A stretch of 8,655 bases of DNA from positions 552,266 through 560,920 of the forward strand of contig CP070773.1 in NCBI GenBank assembly GCA_020345945.1. Reading direction: 5' to 3'. The notes under the pieces are model-generated. The model saw nothing but the letters and a program-made list of their open reading frames with translations, did not search any database and had not been told where the DNA came from. Below, piece by piece: positions 1-6,428 of the stretch. Positions within the stretch are counted from its first letter, which is position 1; each line of letters starts with the position of its first letter. This stretch comes from Candidatus Bathyarchaeota archaeon (GTDB lineage Archaea > Thermoproteota > Bathyarchaeia > RBG-16-48-13 > GCA-020345945). The position numbers and the translations under genes are program-made.

Positions 1-54
1 GAGGTGCCCTAATTGGGAGTATTCTTCAAGGGATAATGTTCCTTCAGATAAGCA

Positions 55-702
55 ATGGAGTTGTTGACAACGCGTAGAATTGGTCGTCCTAGAGTACCTC
101 ACGATGATATCAGAAGTCTTGAATACCTGATTGTCCTTTCGAATAAATACGAGATCGACCCCGAAGAGATACTTGAACGGCTTTTTGAAGCACAGAAAGT
201 AGGAGAATCGCTGCGGGGGAGATTCAAGATTGAGTGCAGGAACAAGGCAGAAGGTCACTCCTTCTTTCTACTAACCGTAGGTGGGAAGATGGTCGCACAG
301 TTACGACTCAAGGAAAGCCTGCTGAACGACCAGTCGAGGACTGGAACAATATTCAAGAGATTGGTTGATTCGAACCCTCCAAGGGGTAAGGCAAAACAGA
401 CGGTCTCTAATCCAAAGATCAGAGATCTAAAGGTTGGCGCAAGAGTGACTGAGTTGAAAGCGAAAGTAGTCAGCAAGAAACCGACACAGAGAGTTCAGTC
501 AAGATGGGGGAACACCTTTCTCTTCTCAATGGCGGCAATCTCTGATGGGACAGCCGTCATCAACCTACCACTTTGGAACTCTCAAACGAACATGATCTCT
601 ATCGGGGATGAAGTACAGATCAAAAACGGGAAAGTCGCCGTTTTCCGAGGGGAAAGGCAGCTTAACATATCAAGAAAAATCGGCCAACTGAACGTGTTGT
701 AG
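55..702 (+). CDS. RPA-like OB-fold single-stranded nucleic-acid-binding protein with an unrecognised N-terminal domain
   Basis: 215 residues. The C-terminal half (about 124-212) is a single OB fold of the archaeal RPA/SSB type: a first strand near LKVGARVTELKAKV, then GTAVINLPLWN, the IGDEVQIKNGKV turn, and the FRGERQLNISR ending, matching the family pattern of DGT-x-I-x-L-x-LW, GD-x-V-x-I-x-NG and F-x-G-x-x-QLN-x-x-R. This family binds single-stranded DNA in replication, repair and recombination. The N-terminal part (1-115) has a charged helical stretch (about 18-50) and a beta-rich segment with SFFLLTVGGKMVAQLRL that I do not assign to a family; a basic, Pro/Lys-rich linker (about 101-122) joins the two. 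The ATG at 55 is the first start after an in-frame TAA at 49-51; no clear ribosome binding site is visible. The gene stands alone before a 200-base gap. The OB-fold call is firm; a role in replication as opposed to RNA binding is inference. Confidence 0.82.
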   Translation: MELLTTRRIGRPRVPHDDIRSLEYLIVLSNKYEIDPEEILERLFEAQKVGESLRGRFKIECRNKAEGHSFFLLTVGGKMVAQLRLKESLLNDQSRTGTIFKRLVDSNPPRGKAKQTVSNPKIRDLKVGARVTELKAKVVSKKPTQRVQSRWGNTFLFSMAAISDGTAVINLPLWNSQTNMISIGDEVQIKNGKVAVFRGERQLNISRKIGQLNVL

Positions 703-777
703 ACCAGTTGGTTTCACATTTGATGGAGAAACTATAACTGCGACTATGATTTTCATCTTTCTCCAGTCAAACCCCAT

Positions 778-794
778 CTTGAACGAAATTCAAG
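778..794. repeat. Inverted repeat just upstream of a TATA-like box
   Basis: CTTGAA (778-783) and TTCAAG (789-794) are perfect 6-bp arms around a 5-base spacer. The right arm abuts the A/T-rich box at 795-805 in front of the small zinc-finger gene. It could be an operator for that gene or a weak terminator hairpin for the OB-fold gene; no long T-run follows, so an operator or chance are the better options. Confidence 0.35.
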
Positions 795-805
795 GTATTT
801 ATTAG
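795..805 (+). promoter_or_regulatory. Candidate archaeal TATA box for the small zinc-finger gene
   Basis: GTATTTATTAG resembles the archaeal TATA element (T/A-rich core TTTATT). A start about 25 bases downstream would leave a leader of roughly 75 bases before the ATG at 903. The rest of the 703-902 gap holds the inverted repeat at 778-794, a T-rich stretch at 750-763 that may help end the OB-fold transcript, and nothing else I can support. Confidence 0.35.
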
Positions 806-902
806 TGACCACACATCTTTCTGGTTCAACAAAGAAGCATATTGAGCGAGTAAAGTGGCAGACTCCTCTTTTCTGCATCTTAACAATCCGGCTTGATAGA
901 TC

Positions 903-1085
903 ATGGGAAGAAGATTCAAACCTAGAAGACCTCAAGGTGGCTCTAGGCCGAGTGCTTCAACAAAGACATTGAAATGCCCGATATGCAAGGAGCTGATTCC
1001 TCTTCGCGACTACAGAGAGCATATTAGGCAAGAAAACAGTTCAGCAGATGTTTATGAAGAGAAGAAGACAGTGACACAGACTTAG
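903..1085 (+). CDS. Small basic protein with a degenerate C2H2-like zinc finger
   Basis: 60 residues. The first 23 residues are strongly basic and Gly/Pro/Ser-rich, so probably disordered and able to touch nucleic acid. Residues 25-45 look like a C2H2 finger: C25-x2-C28, the hydrophobic positions of a short hairpin, then helix DYREHIRQEN with H40. The usual fourth ligand after HIxxE would be a second histidine; here residue 45 is asparagine, leaving three clear ligands. The tail (46-60) is acidic then Lys/Thr-rich. No ribosome binding site is obvious before the ATG. Small archaeal single-finger proteins of this size are common and mostly of unknown role. It lies between the OB-fold gene and the membrane-protein gene on the same strand but 200 and 146 bases away, so co-transcription is not certain. 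The coding call rests on the finger motif; function is unknown. Confidence 0.6.
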   Translation: MGRRFKPRRPQGGSRPSASTKTLKCPICKELIPLRDYREHIRQENSSADVYEEKKTVTQT

Positions 1086-1231
1086 TCTGAAGAACAAGAA
1101 GCATCTTTTCTGGTGTGATTTTCTTTCACCTCGTTCGGAATCAAAGAAGTTGAACACTATAGATAGGAAAAAAGCTAAAACACCACTGGAGAGGAAGACT
1201 TTTTTTCCTTCTCTGCTTAAGGCGGGCAGAG
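1086..1231 (+). promoter_or_regulatory. Intergenic region with T-rich stretches and a possible promoter
   Basis: T-rich runs at about 1105-1130 (CTTTTC, ATTTTCTTTC) could terminate the zinc-finger transcript, since archaeal intrinsic termination needs only T-tracts. An A/T-rich CACTATAGAT (1156-1165) is a candidate TATA box for the downstream membrane-protein gene, with a start near 1188. A further run of T at about 1200-1206 sits close to the ATG at 1232. None of these is strong. Confidence 0.25.
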
Positions 1232-1837
1232 ATGTCTAAAGAGAGATTAGATCTGCTACGATTCTCTTGGGTAAGGTCCTCTATTGTTTTAGGACTGCTT
1301 GTTGTGCTCGTTTGTGGCATATTGCTTATCCTCTTCGAGTGGTTTGACTTTGGTACCACCTCATGGTCTTTGAACATGAAATCCTTCGTTGTGAGATATG
1401 GGATGGCAGGTATCTTTGTGGCGACTTTTTTAGCAGGAACCTTGATACCCTTGGGGAGTCCTGCTTTGGTTGCAGTAGTCGCTTTCTACGGGATGCCGAA
1501 GATCTTACTTGTTTTTGTTGCAACTGCAGGGTTCACGCTCGGAATGATGACAAACTATGGTTTGGCCCGTTACTTGGGAAGACCTTACGTTCTAAAGAGG
1601 ATTGGAGCGAAAAAACTAGAGGATATCTCGAATCTCTGGGATAGTTGGGGTTGGCCTCTTTATGTGGGGTTCGGGCTTATCCCAGTTCTACCTGTTGAAT
1701 TGTTGGCTCTCGTATGTGGATTGCTGAGAAGGCGACTTGAGACCTTCTTTGCCTTGACTTTTCTACCTCGACTCATACTGTTTACAATTCTGGTTTACCT
1801 AGGTGAACAAGCGGGTATGTGGATCGGAGTTCTTTAA
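1232..1837 (+). CDS. VTT-domain (DedA/SNARE-associated, YqaA-like) integral membrane protein
   Basis: 201 residues with about five hydrophobic segments (about 15-36, 57-84, 88-112, 141-163, 170-192). The central block fits the SNARE-associated/DedA (VTT) family, closest in feel to YqaA: a re-entrant-like FLAGTLIPLGSPALV (about 66-80), then ATAGFTLGMMTNYGLARYLGR (about 97-117), where G-x(n)-NYGLARYLG matches the family's G-N-x-x-G-x-x-x-NYWLGRxLG region. The second half has GLIPVLPVELLALVCG (about 148-163), matching the second re-entrant IP-x-x-P block, and a conserved-looking PR at 179-180. The Glu often seen in the first P-x-x-SE motif is Pro here. Family members act in the cytoplasmic membrane and DedA relatives have been linked to lipid-carrier flipping; that role is inference for this protein. 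The start is the first ATG and includes a whole first helix; no strong ribosome binding site is seen. It ends 126 bases before the convergent helicase gene. Confidence 0.78.
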   Translation: MSKERLDLLRFSWVRSSIVLGLLVVLVCGILLILFEWFDFGTTSWSLNMKSFVVRYGMAGIFVATFLAGTLIPLGSPALVAVVAFYGMPKILLVFVATAGFTLGMMTNYGLARYLGRPYVLKRIGAKKLEDISNLWDSWGWPLYVGFGLIPVLPVELLALVCGLLRRRLETFFALTFLPRLILFTILVYLGEQAGMWIGVL

Positions 1838-1864
1838 TGTCTTGAAGAATTTCGACCCCTCGCG

Positions 1865-1887
1865 GGCTTGAATATTACGATCAAGCC
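1865..1887. terminator. Hairpin between convergent genes, possible terminator
   Basis: GGCTTGA (1865-1871) and TCAAGCC (1881-1887) form a perfect 7-bp stem with a 9-base loop, 28 bases past the stop of the VTT protein and about 80 bases past the stop of the convergent helicase gene. No T-run follows on either strand, so it is not a classic terminator. The position between two convergent genes is the main support. Confidence 0.35.
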
Positions 1888-1963
1888 ATAGAAATGAACT
1901 GGTATCATAGGGTGAGAGGAGAAGCCGAGAGAGAACTTCAGACTATTAAGGTCATAGAAAACT

Positions 1964-3931
1964 TCAGAACTCTTTGAACCCGTTCTTCGAGATCCATGGG
2001 GAGATGTGTCTTTCTCCGCCTCGGTATCTTCTGTCCATGAAGATGTATCGACACCAGTCTTCTATATGCCTGATTCCTCGTCCTGCTGCTTGGTTTGCCG
2101 CTCTGAAAGCGTCCATCGTGTACCATTTCTCCCCTAAGCCATTCGTCTTCTTGTTGAAGTAGTCGATCTGAGCCTTTACGACAGGGTCAGAGTAGTCTGC
2201 GTATGGTATGCCTATGAGGAATATTGTTCTGGCTTCGTTGTCCGGGAAGTTGGACCCTTCAGCGTTACGACCTCGAAAAACGCCCAGGAGTATTGTGGGA
2301 TGTCTTCTAGCCTTCTCTTTGTATTGCTCTATGATTAGACGGTTCTCGGAAGCTCGTGTTCCTTCTACTAGGAGTTCTCTATCTCCAAGAAAGAAGCTGT
2401 TCCCTAGGTGTTTGACTATGCCTTCTTTCTCCCAAGCATCTAGGGTTCGGGTCATCAAGTTCCTTTGGGGGAAGAAGACAATGGCTCCATAGTCTGCATG
2501 GGTTTTTGTCAGGAATTCTTCTACCCTTCTTCCATATCTTAGAAACATTGTTGGGGTTCTCTCGTCGAACCTTGTTGTGACTGTTGTGTCGAGATAGGCT
2601 GTTATCTTGTCCGGGTTGGCTATGGCTTCGTAATTCTTCTTGGTCGCTGTTCTTAGTCCTGTCATCTCTGCAAAGAAGTCCATAGGTGAGAGAGTTCCAG
2701 ACATGATCAAGGTTCCGAAAGCCTCCTCGACCACCGGCTGTATTGCCAAGCTGGGATCGAGGCAACGGTAGTCCAGCCTCTTCGATTCTTTCCTCCAGCT
2801 TCTAAAGATTCCTACGTAGCTGTCTGGCGGTTTCAAGAGGACGAGATGGAGGAACTGGAGTACCCCATTCAGGTAGCTTCGTGGGGCCTCTCCCTTCTCC
2901 ATCCTTCTCCTCCTGATTTCATCGATGCTCTCTGCATATTCTTCTGACAGCTGGTTGATGTCTGATATCCCGGTTCTCTCCCTGATCTCCTTGACTATGT
3001 TTTCACCTATCTCCATCCTGTTGGTCTTCTCTACAGTCTTCTCTTCGATGTAGGTTTGTAGGATCTGGATCAATCCCGAAGGCTGCTTCAAGCCTTCGAG
3101 TTCTTTCTCTGCTTGTTCCAGAGTGGTATTTGAGAGTGAACTGCTTAGAACCTCTGTTCCTATCTTGTCTGAATTGTGCGCTTCATCGAAGATCAGGATC
3201 TTGCCTTCAAGATCTAGACCAATAGTTTCCTTTATCCTCTGGTCGAAGAAGTACTGGTAGGGTCCTATTACGACATTGCGGTCATTGATCAAGTTCCTGG
3301 CAAGGAAGTAGGGGCATACACCTTTCGAGGAGCCATATCTTCGTAGTTGCCGGACTGATAGTAGAGAAGGTATCCCTGTCAATTGGGCCAGGTCGTCCCA
3401 CTTATATGGGCACCTCTTTCTTTCGCGCAGCACCCTGCAACCTTCTACCTGGTCAGATGATCCTAGCTGTCTACAGGCATCATTAAGACAAAGGGTAGTT
3501 CTGCTTGCTAGATGGACTGCAGTGTAATTCCGACCTGTATGAATGGTGATCCTCTGGATTTCTTTTATTACTTGATGAACTTGCTCATGGGTTCTGGTGG
3601 CGTAGGCAATTTTCATACCTGTGGGTAGAGTTGTGGAGAGCGCGCAGACAGTCTTTCCGAACCCATTGCAGGCCTCTGCTATTAGCACCCCGCCTTGACA
3701 GACAGTCTCTTGGATATCTTTCATGAATGCGTCTTGTTGAGGGTAAGACTCGTAGGGAAATGGATTCTGTATTGAGCTCTTCGTTCTTTTTATTGGTCTC
3801 GGAGTTGGTGATCTTGTTGTCTGTCTAGGACGGTATGTTCCACACTCGTCACAGAACCGGCTTTCATTCCTGTCTTTCAGGGTGTATGGTTTTCCGCATC
3901 CGAGACAGAACATGAGTTTATCTTGAGGCAT
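1964..3931 (-). CDS. xpd: XPD/Rad3-family superfamily 2 DNA helicase with iron-sulfur domain and N-terminal zinc ribbon
   Basis: 655 residues. A zinc ribbon opens the protein (C9-x2-C12, C27-x2-C30), followed by a basic linker (about 34-56). The helicase core has Walker A EACNGFGKT (86-94), motif Ia ATRTHEQ (about 111-117), DEAH (249-252), motif III region MSGTLSP (410-416) and motif VI QAAGRGIR (614-621). The iron-sulfur domain is clear: LASRTTLC (C148) and GVCPYFLAR (C206) match the human XPD segments LSSRKNLC and GWCPYFLAR; C165 and C174 are the likely middle ligands and C153 is an extra cysteine. XPD is an ATP-driven 5'-3' helicase that unwinds DNA in repair; in archaea its pathway is less settled. 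The ATG at 3931 has AGTGAT three bases upstream; a second in-frame ATG (3911-3913) would leave most of the ribbon intact. The ribbon fusion and the Cys-Asn in Walker A (commonly Pro-Thr) are unusual. DinG-type helicases are the alternative, but motif Ia and CPYFLAR favour XPD. Confidence 0.93.
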   Translation of the reverse strand: MPQDKLMFCLGCGKPYTLKDRNESRFCDECGTYRPRQTTRSPTPRPIKRTKSSIQNPFPYESYPQQDAFMKDIQETVCQGGVLIAEACNGFGKTVCALSTTLPTGMKIAYATRTHEQVHQVIKEIQRITIHTGRNYTAVHLASRTTLCLNDACRQLGSSDQVEGCRVLRERKRCPYKWDDLAQLTGIPSLLSVRQLRRYGSSKGVCPYFLARNLINDRNVVIGPYQYFFDQRIKETIGLDLEGKILIFDEAHNSDKIGTEVLSSSLSNTTLEQAEKELEGLKQPSGLIQILQTYIEEKTVEKTNRMEIGENIVKEIRERTGISDINQLSEEYAESIDEIRRRRMEKGEAPRSYLNGVLQFLHLVLLKPPDSYVGIFRSWRKESKRLDYRCLDPSLAIQPVVEEAFGTLIMSGTLSPMDFFAEMTGLRTATKKNYEAIANPDKITAYLDTTVTTRFDERTPTMFLRYGRRVEEFLTKTHADYGAIVFFPQRNLMTRTLDAWEKEGIVKHLGNSFFLGDRELLVEGTRASENRLIIEQYKEKARRHPTILLGVFRGRNAEGSNFPDNEARTIFLIGIPYADYSDPVVKAQIDYFNKKTNGLGEKWYTMDAFRAANQAAGRGIRHIEDWCRYIFMDRRYRGGERHISPWISKNGFKEF

Positions 3932-4049
3932 AGATCACTACTTCGTTCGAGTGTCTGCGATCATCGGCTGAATGCACACTTTATTGTGTACCTACTATTT
4001 CTCTCTGGTAATCGTGGATTCGTCTATAAATCTGGCGTCTCCAAATGGC
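3932..4049 (-). promoter_or_regulatory. Candidate promoter region of the XPD helicase gene
   Basis: Read on the - strand, ATTTATAG at 4024-4031 is the best TATA-like box and would start transcription near 4000, giving a leader of about 70 bases. A second A/T-rich core (AATAAA, 3980-3985) is flanked by ACAC (3976-3979) and GTGT (3986-3989), a weak inverted repeat that could mark an operator; a start from it would leave about 25 bases of leader. I cannot tell which is used. Confidence 0.35.
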
Positions 4050-4088
4050 TTATCGCTTCACAATATCGAAAAGGTCGCTGTAATTCAT
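4050..4088 (-). CDS. 12-codon micro-ORF with a strong Shine-Dalgarno (tentative)
   Basis: Just after the ABC ATPase gene on the same strand, an AGGAGAT ribosome binding site (4094-4100 as its complement) stands 5 bases before an ATG that opens MNYSDLFDIVKR and then TAA. The ribosome binding site is among the best in the window, better than that of several full-size genes. It could be a leader peptide for the helicase gene, the decayed start of a lost gene, or chance. It lies upstream of the better TATA candidate for the helicase, so it would ride on the transporter transcript or on a weaker A/T-rich box near 4120. No function can be given. Confidence 0.2.
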   Translation of the reverse strand: MNYSDLFDIVKR

Positions 4089-4130
4089 CTTGTATCTCCT
4101 TTCCAGCCTAAATTCACTTCTATACAATCT

Positions 4131-4937
4131 CTAGGAACGAGCGTTTTCTCGTCCAGAGGCTATTATGGCTTGTGCTATCTCTTTTCCTGTTAGTTCCCTC
4201 TCAATCCTTCCGTCCCTAAGTATGATGGAACGTTTGCAGGCTTGGGCGACTAGGAGGTCGTGTGTGACGATGACAAACGTCTGTCCTTCAGAGTTTAGTT
4301 CTCTAATGATCCTCATGAGCATACGTATTGTTTCTGTATCGATGGCCCCTGTAGGCTCATCAGCCAGGATAATTGAGGGGCGATTGACAAGAGCTCTGGC
4401 TATGGCAACCCTTTGCTGTTGTCCACCGCTAAGCTCATCAGGTTTATGTTTTAGCCGATCGTCCATCTTGACAGAGGCCAGCATCTCCACCGCCCGTTTC
4501 TTTCTCTCCTTCTTTTGAACCTTAGCAAAGATCATGGGGAGTTCAACGTTTTCCAATGCCGACAATGTTGGTATCAAGTTGTAGTTTTGGAAGATGAAAC
4601 CGACCTTTCTAAGCCTGAACTCTGCAAGTTGGTTGCCACCTAGCTTCGTCAGGTCGACTCCATCGACCATGATTCTTCCGGATGTCGGTTTGTCAAGACC
4701 GCCTATGAGATTCAGGAGGGTACTCTTTCCCGAGCCTGAGGGTCCGTAAAGGCAGATCATGTCGCCTCTAGGCACTTTCAAGTCTACCCCCGTGAGGGCA
4801 GAGATGTCTATTTTGCCCATCCGATATACCTTGGTCAGGTTTTGGGTCTCGACGATGTTTCCCGTCTTGACAGGGACATCGGTGTCAAGAAAGTTGGATA
4901 CTTTTCTTCGAACATCTGCAATACGTTTCTCAGCCAT
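4131..4937 (-). CDS. MacB/LolD-type ABC transporter ATP-binding protein
   Basis: 268 residues. All ABC ATPase motifs are present: A-loop Tyr in TKVY (about 35-38), Walker A GPSGSGKST (65-73), Q-loop Gln117, signature LSGGQQQR (169-176), Walker B IILADEPT (189-196), D-loop GAIDTET, and switch His226 in VTHD. NLIPTLSALENVELP after the Q-loop is characteristic of the LolD/MacB/FtsE group, whose ATPases drive mechanotransmission-type permeases rather than channel transport. An N-terminal extension of about 27 basic/amphipathic residues precedes the ABC fold; there is no alternative in-frame ATG, GTG or TTG within it, and the start overlaps the stop of the permease gene by 8 bases (ATGGCTGA), so it looks real. 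GGAGG lies 9 bases before the ATG. It forms one operon with the upstream permease. The substrate is unknown: antimicrobial peptide, lipid or drug export are all possible for the family. Confidence 0.92.
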   Translation of the reverse strand: MAEKRIADVRRKVSNFLDTDVPVKTGNIVETQNLTKVYRMGKIDISALTGVDLKVPRGDMICLYGPSGSGKSTLLNLIGGLDKPTSGRIMVDGVDLTKLGGNQLAEFRLRKVGFIFQNYNLIPTLSALENVELPMIFAKVQKKERKKRAVEMLASVKMDDRLKHKPDELSGGQQQRVAIARALVNRPSIILADEPTGAIDTETIRMLMRIIRELNSEGQTFVIVTHDLLVAQACKRSIILRDGRIERELTGKEIAQAIIASGRENARS

Positions 4938-6129
4938 GTCTTAACGCCTCCACAGGGTCCATTCGTGAGGCTCTCCACGCGGGGTAGAGTCCGGCGAGAA
5001 CTCCGGTGACGATTCCGATCCCAAACATTGTCAGAAGTATCTCCAGAGTAATGACTGGTTGGATCGATGTAATCCCATATCCTGTTCTGGAGAAATTCGC
5101 CCACAATAAAGTCCCTGCGGCACCGGTCATGCATCCGATGGCTCCTGCTAGAATTCCTATGATTGCGGCCTCGGTAAGGATGATGACTAGGATCTCTCTG
5201 TCCTTCGCCCCTATCGCTTTCAGGGTTCCAATCTCTCGAGTACGTTCAAAGACGGACATCATCATCGTATTCAGTATTCCTATGGTGCCAGCAATGAGTG
5301 CTATTGAGCCGATCCCTTCCAGGAAGAGAATCATCGTTGACATACTCTCTTGGATTCTCTGGATCATCGTCTTAGCCGCGAAGACCCTGACATCCGGTAC
5401 AGTTTCCTCGATTCTCTTGACAACGTCGTCAATCTGGGAAGGGTCTTCGGTCTTCACAAGTATCTGGGTTACATGTCTCTCCCCTGCGCCGTATTCGTCC
5501 TTGGATGTGAGGATGTATTGGGCATGGCTTAGATGTATGAACATACCTCGGTCTTGCTGAGGATTCCCAGTCTCGCAGATCCCAACTATCTCAAAGCTAA
5601 TCCAAGGGGCATCCCATGCGCCTCCCCAACTCTTTGTATTGAGATTACTTCCGATGGTAACGTTCAACTCTTCCGCGAGGTTCAGACCGATTACGGTTCC
5701 GTAACTATCGAGATCTGAGGGGAGAAGGGTTCTCCCTTCTATGATATTGAGTTCCCCCATTAGCTGGAAATAGGACTCGGGGTCTATCCCTATGATAAAG
5801 GTCTGGTTCTTTCTTGCTTCACCGCTACCGGATAGTATGCCTGTCGCTAACTCCACTCCAGGGATCGCCTTCACGGTTTCGACGTACTCTTCACTAATCG
5901 GATTCCCCCTTGTTGCGACCCTCATCCCGCGGGTTCCACTTGTGCTATAAATCATTATTTCAGCGCCACCCAAGGCTCGAAGCTGCTCTTCCATCCGGAC
6001 GTTCATACCCTCGCCGATAGCAAAGAGGGCTACCATCAAGGAGACACCGACAACTATTCCTAATGTTGTCAGGGTGGTTCTTAGCTTGCTTCTACTAAGG
6101 TTACGAACAGCCATAATGACATAGCTCAT
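4930..6129 (-). CDS. MacB-like FtsX-family ABC transporter permease
   Basis: 399 residues from the ATG at 6129. The layout is that of MacB-type permeases: TM1 (about 18-39), a large extracytoplasmic MacB_PCD domain (about 42-262), then three C-terminal helices (about 267-292, 312-344, 361-385) with the FtsX signature around ERTREIGTLKAIGA (about 295-308) and the family ending YPAWRASRMDPVEALR. It works as a homodimer with the ATPase encoded next to it, moving substrate by periplasmic-domain motion. An in-frame GTG at 6138 would add three residues, but the GGTG around it serves better as ribosome binding site 6 bases before the ATG, and the neighbouring paralogous mini-protein also starts MSY. 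No MacA- or TolC-like partner is visible, as expected without an outer membrane. The stop overlaps the ATPase start. Substrate unknown. Confidence 0.92.
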   Translation of the reverse strand: MSYVIMAVRNLSRSKLRTTLTTLGIVVGVSLMVALFAIGEGMNVRMEEQLRALGGAEIMIYSTSGTRGMRVATRGNPISEEYVETVKAIPGVELATGILSGSGEARKNQTFIIGIDPESYFQLMGELNIIEGRTLLPSDLDSYGTVIGLNLAEELNVTIGSNLNTKSWGGAWDAPWISFEIVGICETGNPQQDRGMFIHLSHAQYILTSKDEYGAGERHVTQILVKTEDPSQIDDVVKRIEETVPDVRVFAAKTMIQRIQESMSTMILFLEGIGSIALIAGTIGILNTMMMSVFERTREIGTLKAIGAKDREILVIILTEAAIIGILAGAIGCMTGAAGTLLWANFSRTGYGITSIQPVITLEILLTMFGIGIVTGVLAGLYPAWRASRMDPVEALRHG

Positions 6130-6181
6130 GTCATGCACCGTCCTACTCTCGTCATCAACTTTCTACTCCATTCATTGACTG

Positions 6182-6331
6182 TTAATTCTTTTTCTGCCAG
6201 AGAAGGAGGGTCAATACCAAGGCGACTAGGGATGCCGTCATAGAGACCCCGACTATAATTCCTATAGGACCTAGACCGAATCTGGGTGTAACTCTAGGAA
6301 GGTTTTCAAGGGCCCTAACAGCGTAGCTCAT
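6182..6331 (-). CDS. 49-residue single-helix protein homologous to the N-terminus of the adjacent FtsX-like permease
   Basis: From the ATG at 6331 it reads MSYAVRALENLPR, a short linker, then one transmembrane helix IGIIVGVSMTASLVALVLTLLLW and a lysine-rich end (QKKN). Aligned without gaps to the permease start, 17 of the first 39 residues are identical, including MSY, the A-x-x-NL-x-R helix, and GI-x-VGVS in TM1. The frame is open and ends exactly after the helix with a positively charged tail, as a small membrane protein would. A weak GGTGG lies about 12 bases before the ATG. It is 52 bases upstream of the permease ATG on the same strand, with poly-A rather than poly-T between them, so co-transcription is likely. 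Either it is a truncated duplicate decaying in place, or a retained accessory subunit that mimics permease TM1. I slightly favour a functional small protein because the reading frame is intact, but the evidence does not decide. Confidence 0.5.
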   Translation of the reverse strand: MSYAVRALENLPRVTPRFGLGPIGIIVGVSMTASLVALVLTLLLWQKKN

Positions 6332-6397
6332 GTTGCTTGGATTCCACCATTCTATTATTGAACTCAAGTTTCTCACCGAGCATCGAAAGGTGACTGT

Positions 6398-6417
6398 TGA
6401 AATAAAACGGTATTTCA
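6398..6417. promoter_or_regulatory. Inverted repeat over the putative promoter of the mini-protein/MacB-like operon
   Basis: TGAAATA (6398-6404) and TATTTCA (6411-6417) are perfect 7-bp arms with a 6-base spacer. On the - strand the left arm and spacer form TTTTATTTC, a reasonable TATA box about 70-75 bases before the mini-protein start at 6331. A regulator bound here would block TBP access. The divergent winged-helix gene is the obvious candidate regulator. Confidence 0.45.
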
Positions 6418-6428
6418 GAATTGTATCC

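Noticed and set aside
1..75. Possible C-terminal tail of an upstream gene: one frame reads RCPNWEYSSRDN and stops at 67, another reads GALIGSILQGIMFLQISN and stops at 77.
   Set aside because: Two frames are open over the same few dozen bases, and the piece is too short to decide between a zinc-knuckle tail, a membrane-protein tail or chance.
366..380. On the - strand GGTTCGAATC resembles a tRNA T-loop.
   Set aside because: No 5-bp T-stem, anticodon arm or acceptor stem can be built around it, and it lies inside the well-supported OB-fold gene.
1894..1977. A 27-residue open frame (MNWYHRVRGEAERELQTIKV...) between the convergent genes.
   Set aside because: No ribosome binding site, no motif, and it runs into the end of the helicase gene on the other strand.
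5006..5560. A 184-residue open frame antisense to the permease gene.
   Set aside because: The protein is Ile/Ser/Pro-rich without domains and mirrors the permease codons; the permease on the other strand explains the open frame.
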